A stretch of 64,000 nucleotides of DNA from Hymenobacter rigui (lineage in GTDB: Bacteria; Bacteroidota; Bacteroidia; Cytophagales; Hymenobacteraceae): assembly GCF_003944715.1 (NCBI RefSeq), contig NZ_RWIT01000015.1, positions 53,325-117,324 of the forward strand. Direction: 5' to 3'. The notes beneath the pieces were generated by a model. The model did not search any database and was not told where the DNA came from. It saw nothing but the letters and a program-made list of their open reading frames with translations. Position numbers and translations under genes: made by a program. Of this stretch, positions 41,657 through 51,145 are shown in pieces; within the stretch, counting starts at the first letter, position 1; every line of letters starts with the position of its first letter.

Positions 41657-42463
41657 TTACTGCTGCTCTACCAGATCAATCTGGAAAGGGCCATGCTCCC
41701 GCCCCAGGGCATAAAACATAGCTACCTGGTTCATGAGGGTGCGGGCATACAGATCCAGAGCCCGGGTTTCCAGGATCTGGTTGTTTTTCACGATGATGAA
41801 GCTTACCAACTCTCCCGGGTAGGCACCATCCTCGCCCAGCGGCGGAATGGCCTCGAAGGGCGAGAAGTTTTTCACTGGAATAAATTCTCCTTTAGGCAGC
41901 TCCATCAGGGTTTTCTCACCGTACGGAATAAAGCCCTTCAGGTGCGAGTAGCGGTAGTTGGGGTTCCATACCCAGCTCCCGTTGAAGATGTAATACTCAT
42001 CGGTACCCAGCCGCAGAAAGTCGCGCAAGGATACGTTCACGCCTACGCGCCAATTGGTACGCTCCTCCAGGGTCTGCTTGATGATGCTTAGCCGGGTCGG
42101 GTCGGACGTGTCGGTGAGGGGCTGGGTCATGCGGGCCTGCGCCACCAGCTCGCAGCCGGCATACAGGTTCAGCAGTTGCTGCCGCCACGCGTTCTGAGCA
42201 CCCAGATGATAGGCATCGGCGCGGGTGAACTCAAAGAAATTGTGGGTGTACGGGCCGGCAATGGCCACTCCGTCGCGGCCGTTGGGCTCGGCCCATTCTA
42301 CCAGAAAGCACGGGCGGTTGCGGCCATCTACCCAGGGCAGGTCCCGGTTGAAGGCAACGCGCGTTTGAATGGTATCAGGTTCAATGCCCAGCTCCTGGGC
42401 TACGTAGTCGCGCACTTCGTCGCGGGCCTGAGCGGCCGATACAACTGATTTGTGGGTACTCAT
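41657..42463 (-). CDS. Uncharacterised soluble protein
   Basis: A 268-residue protein starting at ATG 42463 (MSTHKSVVSAAQARDEVRDY). It has no signal peptide or membrane helix. Noticeable stretches are RNRPCFLVEWAEPNGRDGVA, FEFTRADAYHLGAQNAWRQQ, NGSWVWNPNYRYSHLKGFIP, and FIIVKNNQILETRALDLYAR. The composition is globular, with many Trp and Tyr. I do not recognise the family or any catalytic motif. It is convergent with msrA and preceded by a 275-base gap that includes the dapD terminator and a CGGATTT tandem. It looks like a lineage-specific gene. Confidence 0.55.
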   Translation of the reverse strand: MSTHKSVVSAAQARDEVRDYVAQELGIEPDTIQTRVAFNRDLPWVDGRNRPCFLVEWAEPNGRDGVAIAGPYTHNFFEFTRADAYHLGAQNAWRQQLLNLYAGCELVAQARMTQPLTDTSDPTRLSIIKQTLEERTNWRVGVNVSLRDFLRLGTDEYYIFNGSWVWNPNYRYSHLKGFIPYGEKTLMELPKGEFIPVKNFSPFEAIPPLGEDGAYPGELVSFIIVKNNQILETRALDLYARTLMNQVAMFYALGREHGPFQIDLVEQQ

Positions 42464-42542
42464 CAAGCAAAGAGAAAGAATAGACCGGCGGCCCGGCAGG
42501 AATTGGTTTCGGCCACGGCCTACAATGTTAAGCAGTTAATCA

Positions 42543-42577
42543 CGGATTTAAACGGATTTTTCGGATTTCCAGGATTC
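42543..42577. repeat. Tandem CGGATTT words
   Basis: CGGATTT occurs at 42543, 42553 and 42562, with a variant GGATTC at 42572, spaced 9-10 bases apart. It has no inverted partner nearby. Related strings are, to my recollection, widespread between genes in Bacteroidota. Confidence 0.6.
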
Positions 42578-42664
42578 ATCCGCCGTGGCTTCTGCCGCAG
42601 GTTCGCTTGCAGGCCGTCATTCTGCTAAGATAACTGCTGACTATCTGAATTCTGTTGACACAGA

Positions 42665-42700
42665 CACGCCCGGCCGGCTACGAACAGCCAGCCGGGCGTT
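42665..42700 (-). terminator. Terminator after dapD
   Basis: ACGCCCGGCCGGCT and AGCCAGCCGGGCGT pair with one bulge around ACGAAC, 40 bases past the dapD stop. Confidence 0.7.
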
Positions 42701-42741
42701 CCGGAGTTCTACATTACAGGGTGCACCCTGCTGCTTCTGGC

Positions 42742-43566
42742 TTAAACGGCCACGTTGTGCTCCCGCAGCGCGTCGTTGAGGGAGGTTTTCAGGTCGGTGC
42801 TGGGTTTCCGCTGGCCGATGATGAGGGCGCAGGGCACGTGGTACTCTCCGGCCGGGAACTGCTTGGGCAAGGAGCCCGGAATAACCACCGAGCGGGCCGG
42901 CACATAGCCCCGGTATTCCTTCGGCTCGGTGCCAGTCACATCAATAATCCGGGTGCTGCCCGTGATGGTGACGCCGGCCCCGATAACGGCCTCTTTACCT
43001 ACAAAGCAGCCCTCTACCAGAATGCTGCGGGAGCCTACGAAAGCCCCATCCTCCACAATAACCGGAGCAGCCTGCACCGGCTCCAGCACACCGCCAATGC
43101 CTACGCCACCGCTCAGGTGCACGCCGGCCCCGATCTGGGCGCAGGAGCCTACAGTGGCCCAGGTGTCTACCATTGTACCCTCGCCTACCCAAGCGCCAAT
43201 GTTCACGTAGCTCGGCATCATGATAACGCCGGGAGCCAGGAATGCACCGTAGCGGGCTACGGCCGGGGGCACCACACGCACACCCTGCTGCTCGTAGTTG
43301 GTTTTGAGCCGCATCTTGTCACGGAATTCAAACGGACCCAGTTCAATAGTTTCCATCTGGCGGATGGGGAAATACAGGATGACGGCCTTCTTCACCCAGT
43401 CGTTTACCTGCCAATCCGCACCTTCCGTAGCCCCGGGCTGTGCCACGCGCAGGCGGCCTTTGTCGAGTTCCTCGATAACGTGCTGAATGGCCTCCGTAGT
43501 GGCCGTTTGTTGCAGGAGGCTCCGGTCGTTCCAGGCAGCCTCAATCAGATGTTGTAGTTCAGACAT
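42742..43566 (-). CDS. dapD: 2,3,4,5-tetrahydropyridine-2,6-dicarboxylate N-succinyltransferase
   Basis: A 274-residue trimeric enzyme of usual length. The N-terminal helical part (MSELQHLIEAAWNDRSLL) precedes a left-handed beta helix of hexapeptide repeats: ARYGAFLAPGVIMMPSYVNI, GAWVGEGTMVDTWATVGSCA, QIGAGVHLSGGVGIGGVLEP, GSRSILVEGCFVGKEAVIGA. It closes with STRIIDVTGTEPKEYRGYVP and ends REHNVAV. It transfers succinyl from succinyl-CoA in the lysine/meso-diaminopimelate pathway. It is single, divergent from the glycosyltransferase gene across a GC-rich palindrome. Confidence 0.96.
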   Translation of the reverse strand: MSELQHLIEAAWNDRSLLQQTATTEAIQHVIEELDKGRLRVAQPGATEGADWQVNDWVKKAVILYFPIRQMETIELGPFEFRDKMRLKTNYEQQGVRVVPPAVARYGAFLAPGVIMMPSYVNIGAWVGEGTMVDTWATVGSCAQIGAGVHLSGGVGIGGVLEPVQAAPVIVEDGAFVGSRSILVEGCFVGKEAVIGAGVTITGSTRIIDVTGTEPKEYRGYVPARSVVIPGSLPKQFPAGEYHVPCALIIGQRKPSTDLKTSLNDALREHNVAV

Positions 43567-43577
43567 AGTAAGGGGTC

Positions 43578-43657
43578 AGTTGCGGGTTGCGGGCGGCGGG
43601 CGGCGGGTTGCCGGAACAGACTTTTTCCTAACAACCCGCCGCCCGCAACCCGCAACT
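43578..43657. repeat. GC-rich palindromic word element in a divergent promoter region
   Basis: The left arm at 43578-43610 and the right arm at 43632-43657 are reverse complements, except that the left has one extra seven-base unit (CGGCGGG). The arm consists of AGTTGCGGGTTGCGGG-type words. It lies between the dapD and glycosyltransferase starts. Confidence 0.8.
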
Positions 43658-43698
43658 ACTAAATCAAGCGGCCCAAAAGTACCATCTTCGTATTCAAT

Positions 43699-44853
43699 AT
43701 GCCGCCCTCTCCCATCATTTTGCTGGCTTCTGTGCTCAAGCCTCTCAACGATACCCGTATGCTGGGGAAGTTTGGGCGCACCCTGGCTGAGCGGCCCCAT
43801 ACCCAAGTGCACGTGGCCGGGCGCTTCGCTCCTGCTCCGGCCCAGTTGCCCGCTAATCTGCACACCCACCCCTTGCTGCACGGTACCCGGCTGAGCATGG
43901 CGCGGGTGGCCGCGCAATGGCGCTACTGGACGCTTCTGCACAGGCTCCGCCCTACTACGGTGGTGGTACATGCTCCGGAACTACTTCCCCTTACGGTGCT
44001 GTGGCAGCTTCTGGGCGCCGGCCGCCGCTTCGTGTACGACGTGCGGGAAAACTACGCCCTCAACATCCAGACGCAGGCCGTGTATCCGGACTGGGCCAAG
44101 GGGCTGCTGGCCGGCCTGGTACGCCGCCTCGAAACTCTCGCTGCCCGTCGGGCTGCCGCCGTGCTTCTGGCCGAGCGTAGCTATGCCGCTGAGTTGCCCT
44201 TTGCACAAGCGCCCGCGCCGGAACCGTTTATCATCGAAAACAAGTACCAGCCGTATGATGCGGTTCCACCCGTCTGGCCCCGCCGGCTGCCTCCCGTTAC
44301 CGAGCCGCTGCGGGTGGTTTACTCCGGTACTATCTCCGAGTTGAACGGCGTCTGGGAGGCTATCCGGTTTATCAAGCTGCTCCAAACTGCTTGGCCGCTG
44401 GCGCAGCTGACCATTATTGGTTTTTGCCAGCAGCCGGGACTGCTCCCTCTGCTGGAAGTCGCCATACGCACCTCGGCCGGGGCCGTCCGGCTTGTGGGTG
44501 GCGCGGCGTTGGTGCCGCACGAGCAGGTGGTAGCCGAAATCCGGCAAAGCCATCTGGGGTTACTGCCTTATCGTCCTCATACCAGCACGGCCCGCTGCAT
44601 TCCCACCAAGCTGTTCGAGTATCTGGCCAATGCGCTGCCGGTTATTGTGCCGCCCAACCCGCTGTGGGTTTCGCAGGTAGAAGCCGCGCAGGCGGGGTTG
44701 GTTTTTGATTTTCAACAGGAAACGTATCCGGAAGCGCAAGCCCTGATTGCGCAGCTGCAAACTACTATCTTTTACCCGCTGGGCCCACCCACTGAGGCCT
44801 TCTGGACTACTGAGGCGGGAAAGTTGCACCAGCTGATGGATTCTATCCGGTAA
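43699..44853 (+). CDS. GT4-family glycosyltransferase
   Basis: A 384-residue GT-B-fold enzyme. ATG 43699 starts MPPSPIILLASVLKPLNDTR. The N-domain has VVHAPELLPLTVLWQLLGAG and FVYDVRENYALNI. The C-domain has RVVYSGTISELNGVWEAIRF, LAQLTIIGFC, VRLVGGAALVPHEQVVAEIR, GLLPYRPHTSTARCIPTKLFEYLA and PVIVPPN, the nucleotide-sugar region. It is like glycosyltransferases of surface polysaccharide assembly. The acceptor and sugar cannot be told. No other polysaccharide gene is adjacent. The next gene, fabH, starts about 100 bases later on the same strand. Confidence 0.82.
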   Translation: MPPSPIILLASVLKPLNDTRMLGKFGRTLAERPHTQVHVAGRFAPAPAQLPANLHTHPLLHGTRLSMARVAAQWRYWTLLHRLRPTTVVVHAPELLPLTVLWQLLGAGRRFVYDVRENYALNIQTQAVYPDWAKGLLAGLVRRLETLAARRAAAVLLAERSYAAELPFAQAPAPEPFIIENKYQPYDAVPPVWPRRLPPVTEPLRVVYSGTISELNGVWEAIRFIKLLQTAWPLAQLTIIGFCQQPGLLPLLEVAIRTSAGAVRLVGGAALVPHEQVVAEIRQSHLGLLPYRPHTSTARCIPTKLFEYLANALPVIVPPNPLWVSQVEAAQAGLVFDFQQETYPEAQALIAQLQTTIFYPLGPPTEAFWTTEAGKLHQLMDSIR

Positions 44854-44951
44854 CTACCGACCTTTGCGGCCCGTTTACGGAGCAGGCTACCGATTTTTTT
44901 TACCTTCGGCTCAACTTCTCGGACCGCTCTGCCCCGCAAATTCCCCTACTG

Positions 44952-45965
44952 ATGAACAACACTCTCCGACACTCTGAAATTGCCGGCGTTGGTCACTACG
45001 TGCCTGAGCGCGTGGTTACCAATGCTGATCTGACCACCCTCATGGACACCACCGACGAGTGGATTCAGGAGCGCACCGGTATCCGGGAGCGGCGCTGGTT
45101 TGAGGAAGGCAAGGATACCACAGCCAATATGGCTGCCAACGCCGCGCGCAAGGCCCTGGAAATGGCTGGCCTCACGCCCGATGATGTGCAGATGATTGTG
45201 TTTGCCACCCTCTCGCCCGATTATTTCTTTCCGGGCTCGGGCGTGCTGCTGCAACGTGAGCTGGGCATCAAAGACCCCATTCCGGCCTTTGACGTGCGCA
45301 ACCAGTGTTCCGGCTTCGTGTACGCCCTGAGCATGGCCGACCAGTTCGTGAAAACCGGTATGTACGACACGGTGCTGGTGGTTGGCTCCGAAATCCATTC
45401 CTCGGGCCTCGATATCAGCACCCGTGGCCGCGGCGTGTCCGTTATTTTCGGGGATGGCGCCGGCGCAGTGGTCCTGCGGCCCAGCACCCGTGAGGGTCAC
45501 GGCATTTTGAGCACACACCTGCATTCCCAGGGCGAACATGCCGAGGAGCTGATTGTGAAGGAGCCGGGCTCCAACCGCAACAACCGGGTGGAGTATGTAA
45601 TGGCCAACGAGCTGGACATGTACCCATACATGAATGGCCAGAATGTGTTCAAGCACGCCGTGGTCCGTTTCCCCCAGGTTATCCGGGAGGCTCTTGACCA
45701 GAACGGTTACGAGTCGAAGGACATTGATATGCTGATTCCCCACCAGGCCAACCTGCGCATCACCCAGTACGTGCAGCAGAAAATGGGCCTCACGGACGAC
45801 AAAATCTTCAGCAACATCCAGCGCTACGGTAATACCACGGCTGCCTCTGTGCCCATTGCTTTAAGTGAAGCCGTACAGGAAGGCCGCATCAAGCGCGGCG
45901 ACCTGGTGTGCCTGGCCGCCTTTGGCTCTGGCTTCACCTGGGCTTCTGCTTTGATAAAGTGGTAG
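44952..45965 (+). CDS. fabH: 3-oxoacyl-ACP synthase III (FabH-like)
   Basis: A 337-residue thiolase-fold enzyme. IAGVGHYVPERVVTNADLTT opens it and DEWIQERTGIRERRWFEEG is the FabH motif. The catalytic triad is visible: Cys in FDVRNQCSGFVYAL, His in MLIPHQANLRITQ, Asn in RYGNTTAASVPIAL. It condenses acyl-CoA with malonyl-ACP to start fatty-acid synthesis. It is longer by about 20 residues than E. coli FabH, as is usual for a second FabH-like group in Bacteroidota. It is followed by a long AT-rich palindrome and a DtxR-family gene. Confidence 0.92.
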   Translation: MNNTLRHSEIAGVGHYVPERVVTNADLTTLMDTTDEWIQERTGIRERRWFEEGKDTTANMAANAARKALEMAGLTPDDVQMIVFATLSPDYFFPGSGVLLQRELGIKDPIPAFDVRNQCSGFVYALSMADQFVKTGMYDTVLVVGSEIHSSGLDISTRGRGVSVIFGDGAGAVVLRPSTREGHGILSTHLHSQGEHAEELIVKEPGSNRNNRVEYVMANELDMYPYMNGQNVFKHAVVRFPQVIREALDQNGYESKDIDMLIPHQANLRITQYVQQKMGLTDDKIFSNIQRYGNTTAASVPIALSEAVQEGRIKRGDLVCLAAFGSGFTWASALIKW

Positions 45966-45973
45966 GCTTCGCC

Positions 45974-46073
45974 AATTAAAAATTGAGAGTTAAAAATTAA
46001 AAAATGGCCGTTCCTGACCTGTCTGGAGTCATGGAGCAGCCATTTTTTAATTTTTAATTCGTAATTCTTGATT
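45974..46073. repeat. AT-rich palindromic word element before the DtxR-type gene
   Basis: Arms of 34 bases (45974-46007 and 46040-46073) match at 29 positions; the inner 18 are perfect. The words are AATTAAAAATT and TTAAAAATTAAAAAATGG. The right arm ends 7 bases before ATG 46081, so it forms the leader of the regulator gene and probably the fabH terminator. Confidence 0.85.
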
Positions 46074-46080
46074 CAAAAAA

Positions 46081-46740
46081 ATGCCCAGCTACACCGAGGA
46101 GAACTACCTGAAGGCCATATATAAGCTGTCGGAAGCCCACCCCGGCACGGAGGTTAGCACCAACAGCGTAGCCGAGGAACTGCAGACACGCCCCGCTTCG
46201 GTTACTGATATGCTCCGGCGGCTCGGCGAAAAAGGCCTCCTGCACTACACCCGTTACCGGGGCGTTTCACTTACTGAGGAAGGCCGTCGGCTGGCCTTGC
46301 TCACCATCCGCAAGCACCGGCTTTGGGAAGTGTTTCTGGTGCAGCATTTCGGCTTTAACTGGGATGAGGTGCACGACGTAGCCGAGCAGATGGAGCACAT
46401 TGATTCCGACCTGCTGGTGCGCCGCCTCGATGAGTTCCTGGGTTTCCCGCAGCTGGACCCCCACGGCGACCCAATTCCAACGGCCGATGGTGTGCTGCAC
46501 CGCCCCCAGCACCGACTGCTTTCCGACCTGCGCCCCGGCGACCAGGGCCGGGTAATAGCCGTCAAAAACACTTCGGCTCCGTTTCTGCAGTATCTTGATA
46601 AAGTGGGTGTAAACCTGGGCACCACTATTGAAGTAATAGATAAGGTTACGTTCGATAATTCCTTAGAAATCAAAATAAATAATCAAATTAAGTATCTGAT
46701 ATCCGCTGAAGTCAGCCGTAACTTGCTCGTATCCGATTAA
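46081..46740 (+). CDS. DtxR/MntR-family metal-dependent regulator
   Basis: A 219-residue regulator. Residues 1-70 are a winged helix: SYTEENYLKAIYKLSEAHPG, TNSVAEELQTRPASVTDMLR, GLLHYTRYRGVSLTEEG. Residues 75-140 are the dimer and metal-binding domain with RKHRLWEVFLVQHFGFNWDE, HDVAEQMEHI and DPHGDPIPTADG. The rest is a FeoA/SH3-like domain (LLSDLRPGDQGRVIAVKNTS, VDKVTFDNSLEI). It would bind Fe(II) or Mn(II) and repress metal uptake. Which metal, and which operator, are not visible. No transporter gene adjoins it. Confidence 0.9.
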   Translation: MPSYTEENYLKAIYKLSEAHPGTEVSTNSVAEELQTRPASVTDMLRRLGEKGLLHYTRYRGVSLTEEGRRLALLTIRKHRLWEVFLVQHFGFNWDEVHDVAEQMEHIDSDLLVRRLDEFLGFPQLDPHGDPIPTADGVLHRPQHRLLSDLRPGDQGRVIAVKNTSAPFLQYLDKVGVNLGTTIEVIDKVTFDNSLEIKINNQIKYLISAEVSRNLLVSD

Positions 46741-46804
46741 GAGGATAAAGCGAGCCATAAGTGCTATTCACGCCAGCAGCGGCCGGGCAGTAGCTGGCAG
46801 CGTG

Positions 46805-46812
46805 TACCTTTG
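46805..46812 (+). promoter_or_regulatory. -7 promoter element of mnmE
   Basis: TACCTTTG matches TAnnTTTG. It lies 25 bases before GTG 46837 and overlaps the alternative TTG 46810, which it therefore excludes as start. No -33 TTG at the usual distance. Confidence 0.5.
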
Positions 46813-46836
46813 TTGCCAGAACCATTTTTCAGTGCC

Positions 46837-48228
46837 GTGGCCGCAGCTATTCCCGTTTCTCTTACCGACACCATTGTTGCCCTATCAACTCCGCCGGGCT
46901 CCGGAGCTATTGCGTTAATCCGGCTGTCGGGGCCCGATGCAGTGCGGTTGACGGATTCGGTGTTTGCCGGCAAGCGCCTACGCGACCAGCCCAGCCATAC
47001 CCTGCACGTGGGTACTGTGCGCGACGGAGACCGAATTCTGGACGAAGTGGTGATATCCCTGTTCCGGGGGCCACACTCCTACACCCGCGAGGACGTAGTG
47101 GAAATCAGCACCCATGGCTCCGACTATATTGTACAGGAAGTGCTGGGGCTATTGCTGCGCAGGGGGGCCCGCTTGGCCGAAGCCGGCGAGTTCACCAAGC
47201 GGGCCTTCCTGCACGGGGCCTTCGATCTGGCCCAGGCCGAAGCCGTAGCCGACCTCATTGCCTCCGACTCAGCACTGTCGCACCAGGTAGCTATGCAACA
47301 GATGCGCGGCGGCTTCTCCCAGGAACTAAAGGACCTGCGCGGCCGACTGGTGAAGTTCGCGGCTCTGCTGGAGCTGGAGCTGGACTTCGGCGAAGAAGAT
47401 GTCGAGTTTGCGGACCGCACCGGTCTGGTGCAGCTGCTGCAGGAAGTGCAGCAGCTGGTGCGCCGCCTGCTCCGGTCGTTTGAGCTGGGCAACGTCATCA
47501 AGAACGGCGTAACCACTGTTATTGCCGGCCGACCCAACGCGGGCAAAAGCACCCTGCTCAATGCGCTGCTTAACGAGGAGCGCGCCATCGTGTCGGACGT
47601 GGCGGGTACCACCCGCGACCTGATCGAGGATGAGGTTAGCATTGCCGGCATCCGCTTCCGCTTTGTGGATACGGCCGGTCTGCGCGACACCGCCGATGTA
47701 GTGGAATCCATTGGTGTGGAACGCACTCTAAAGCGGGTAAAGCAGGCCGCCTTAGTTGTATATCTGTTTGATATTACGGCTACTACCCCAGCTGAGCTTC
47801 AAGCAGAAATTGAAGCCCTTCACTTACCTGCCGAAGTGCCCGTCCTGGCCGTAGGCAATAAGCTGGACGTAGCTTCCGATGCGGAGCAAGAAGCCTTTCA
47901 ACACCGCTCGGATACTATTCTCATTGCCGCCTCCCGCGGCGACGGACTGGATGAGCTGCAGGAACGGCTGCTGGAAAAAGTGCGCGGCGAAGGCCTGGAC
48001 CGCGCCGGTTCCAGCACTATCGTCACCAACCTGCGTCATGCGCAGAGCCTAGAACTAGCTGCCCGGCACCTGGAAGCCGTCCTGACCGGGTTGAGCGCCG
48101 GCACCGGTACCGAGCTGCTGGCGGCCGACCTGCGGCACGCCCTTGCCGCGCTGGGCCAGATTACCGGTGAAATCAGCAACGACGATTTGCTGACCAGCAT
48201 CTTCACCGAGTTCTGCATTGGGAAGTAG
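46837..48228 (+). CDS. mnmE: tRNA uridine-5-carboxymethylaminomethyl modification GTPase
   Basis: A 463-residue protein. GTG 46837 is chosen because the promoter overlaps the TTG at 46810; the protein then reads MAAAIPVSLTDTIVALSTPP. The N-domain (GSGAIALIRLSGPDAVRLT) binds tetrahydrofolate. The helical middle contains GEFTKRAFLHGAFDLAQAEA. The G domain has GRPNAGKSTLLNALLNEERA, VAGTTRDLIEDEV, DTAGLRDTADVVE and VGNKLDV. It ends CIGK with the catalytic Cys. With MnmG it modifies U34 of several tRNAs. MnmG is not in this window. Confidence 0.95.
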   Translation: MAAAIPVSLTDTIVALSTPPGSGAIALIRLSGPDAVRLTDSVFAGKRLRDQPSHTLHVGTVRDGDRILDEVVISLFRGPHSYTREDVVEISTHGSDYIVQEVLGLLLRRGARLAEAGEFTKRAFLHGAFDLAQAEAVADLIASDSALSHQVAMQQMRGGFSQELKDLRGRLVKFAALLELELDFGEEDVEFADRTGLVQLLQEVQQLVRRLLRSFELGNVIKNGVTTVIAGRPNAGKSTLLNALLNEERAIVSDVAGTTRDLIEDEVSIAGIRFRFVDTAGLRDTADVVESIGVERTLKRVKQAALVVYLFDITATTPAELQAEIEALHLPAEVPVLAVGNKLDVASDAEQEAFQHRSDTILIAASRGDGLDELQERLLEKVRGEGLDRAGSSTIVTNLRHAQSLELAARHLEAVLTGLSAGTGTELLAADLRHALAALGQITGEISNDDLLTSIFTEFCIGK

Positions 48229-48451
48229 ACAGAACTTCCGGCATCGTTTGCGGGGAAAAATACAGTTAGTCAGGTAAAAACCTTGTGCGGCATGCCGCAT
48301 TTTCAACCCGTGGGCCGTTTCTTTGCGCTTTCCCCATCTCAAACAACAACCTGAGGTTGGTTGTAGTATAGGCGATAAACTCTCATGGGGTTTCCGGCTG
48401 AACCGGTAATTCTTTAGTTTCGCCCTGCAACCCACCCTTCACCCCACTTTT

Positions 48452-49744
<1,293 letters not shown>

Positions 49745-49766
49745 TTCTTCCGAGACACTACAAAAC

Positions 49767-49794
49767 AAAAAAGCCCGCATAAGCGGGCTTTTTT
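49767..49794. terminator. Intrinsic terminator after gltA
   Basis: A6-GCCCGC, loop ATAA, GCGGGC-T6; perfect and usable on both strands. Confidence 0.9.
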
Positions 49795-49840
49795 GCGTTA
49801 CAACCGTTGCTTTATACAACAGTGTATAACCTGTTATAAA

Positions 49841-50203
49841 TCAGCGCATGTTGACTGCCGTGAAATTGGTTTTCATTTCTTCATAGGCCATCATGCGCTT
49901 TGGTCCCAGTACGGCAGCCAGGTCCCACTCATAGCGCATCTGCACCTCGGCCATAGCCTTGTCCATTTCAACGGCATCATTGGCAAACTGCTTGCGCAAA
50001 TCGGCCATTTCCGTGAGCAGCCGCACGTTTAGGGCCCGGACTTTTACATATTGGCCTTCCGTGAGCTTCGTACGCTCTGCTATTCGACGGGTCATATCAG
50101 TAGCACGGGCGGCAACCTTGCTACCGTCGCCGGGGCTGGCCTGCACAGAAGTGCCGGCAATGGCCATTGATACAAAAACGAGGCATGCGAATACTTTTTT
50201 CAT
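49841..50203 (-). CDS. Small exported helical protein (cluster member 1)
   Basis: A 120-residue protein. MKKVFACLVFVSMAIAGTSV is a signal peptide cut near VQA. The mature protein is helical: DMTRRIAERTKLTEGQYVKV, RALNVRLLTEMADLRKQFAN, EVQMRYEWDLAAVLGPKRMM. The core L-x-E-G-Q-Y-x-x-V-x-x-L-N-x-R-x-L is shared with the two following genes and with the gene at 35450. It resembles Spy-like periplasmic proteins in size and helical content, but not in exact motif. An AT-rich promoter region separates it from the next gene. The role is unknown. Confidence 0.68.
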   Translation of the reverse strand: MKKVFACLVFVSMAIAGTSVQASPGDGSKVAARATDMTRRIAERTKLTEGQYVKVRALNVRLLTEMADLRKQFANDAVEMDKAMAEVQMRYEWDLAAVLGPKRMMAYEEMKTNFTAVNMR

Positions 50204-50324
50204 AAGAAACGATGGTGAGTTGGTGGGAAGAAACGAGTGTAATGAGTAGTGCTAACTGTAGTACCGTATGTAAGTATATAGTATTTTTATAACTATGTCA
50301 ATATTTATTTTAATAAAATAATTA

Positions 50325-50353
50325 AAAGGGAGCCTGCATATGCAGGCTCCCTT
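50325..50353 (-). terminator. Terminator between cluster members 1 and 2
   Basis: AAAGGGAGCCTGCA, TAT-centred, TGCAGGCTCCCTTT; 7 bases after the stop of the gene at 50360, so that transcript ends before the next paralog, which needs its own promoter. Confidence 0.85.
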
Positions 50354-50359
50354 TCCGTC

Positions 50360-50731
50360 CTAGCGCGGTACTTCACTGAGGGCTGTCATGCTGGCCCGAT
50401 TCCGCTGGTACAAAGCCAGCTGGTTCGGCTGCAACAAGGAAGCCAAGTCTGACTCGTACTGCTGCTGGGCATCCACGATGGCGCGGTTCTGCATTTCCGC
50501 GTCGTGCAGAAACAGAGCCCGGGCAGAGAGCAGCTCCTGCAGCAGCCGCAGGTTCAGAGCCTTCACCTGCACATACTGTCCTTCATTCAGGTGTATGTGC
50601 TGCGACAAGGAGCGCGTCATGGCAACGGCACGGGCCTGCAGGTCACGCGTGCCGGGGCCTGGAGCCGCAAGCAACCGGTGCGAAGCCAGTGCAAGCACTG
50701 CCATTACCAGGGGTATCGTCAGCTTTTTCAT
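50360..50731 (-). CDS. Small exported helical protein (cluster member 2)
   Basis: A 123-residue protein. The leader MKKLTIPLVMAVLALASHRL is cut near LLAA. RAVAMTRSLSQHIHLNEGQY, VQVKALNLRLLQELLSARAL, DAQQQYESDLASLLQPNQLA and LYQRNRASMTALSEVPR repeat the pattern of the gene at 50783 (QIRYENDLTSLLRPAQLALF), with which it is closest. It follows that gene by 51 bases with no terminator, so the two are one operon. The final S-M-T-A-L motif is shared by both. Binding of unfolded outer-membrane proteins is one possibility, not shown. Confidence 0.68.
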   Translation of the reverse strand: MKKLTIPLVMAVLALASHRLLAAPGPGTRDLQARAVAMTRSLSQHIHLNEGQYVQVKALNLRLLQELLSARALFLHDAEMQNRAIVDAQQQYESDLASLLQPNQLALYQRNRASMTALSEVPR

Positions 50732-50782
50732 GGGTTTGGGAATAGGGTTTTGGGAAGGGTGTAACGGGAAAGCTGCCCGGGC

Positions 50783-51145
50783 CTAGTGCTGGCCCAGCGC
50801 AGTCATGTTCGCGCGGCTTTCCTGGAACAGCGCCAGCTGAGCTGGCCGCAGCAAGGAAGTCAGGTCATTCTCGTACCGAATCTGGGCATCGGCCAGGCGC
50901 TGATCGAGAATGGATGGATCGGCGGCGAAACGGATTTTGAGGTCTTCCATTTCCAGCAGCATGCGCATGTTCAACTGCTTTACCCGCAGGTACTGGCCTT
51001 CATCAAGGCGCACTTTCTCGGAGATGGAGCGGGTAAGCGCCGTGGCCCGGGCCTGAATACTGGTTGCGCCGTCGCTGGTAGTACCAGCCAGCACCACACT
51101 CTGAACGCCTAGCAGCAGACAGGCAAAAAGCGTAGTCTTTTTCAT
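50783..51145 (-). CDS. Small exported helical protein (cluster member 3)
   Basis: A 120-residue protein. MKKTTLFACLLLGVQSVVLA is the signal peptide. The mature part reads ALTRSISEKVRLDEGQYLRV, KQLNMRMLLEMEDLKIRFAA, RYENDLTSLLRPAQLALFQE and ends ANMTALGQH. It is first of a two-gene unit with 50360 and has its own promoter (51268-51275). The 5' leader of about 115 bases contains two hairpins. The three cluster members and the gene at 35450 form a lineage-specific family; each keeps a signal peptide and a single helical domain. Confidence 0.68.
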   Translation of the reverse strand: MKKTTLFACLLLGVQSVVLAGTTSDGATSIQARATALTRSISEKVRLDEGQYLRVKQLNMRMLLEMEDLKIRFAADPSILDQRLADAQIRYENDLTSLLRPAQLALFQESRANMTALGQH

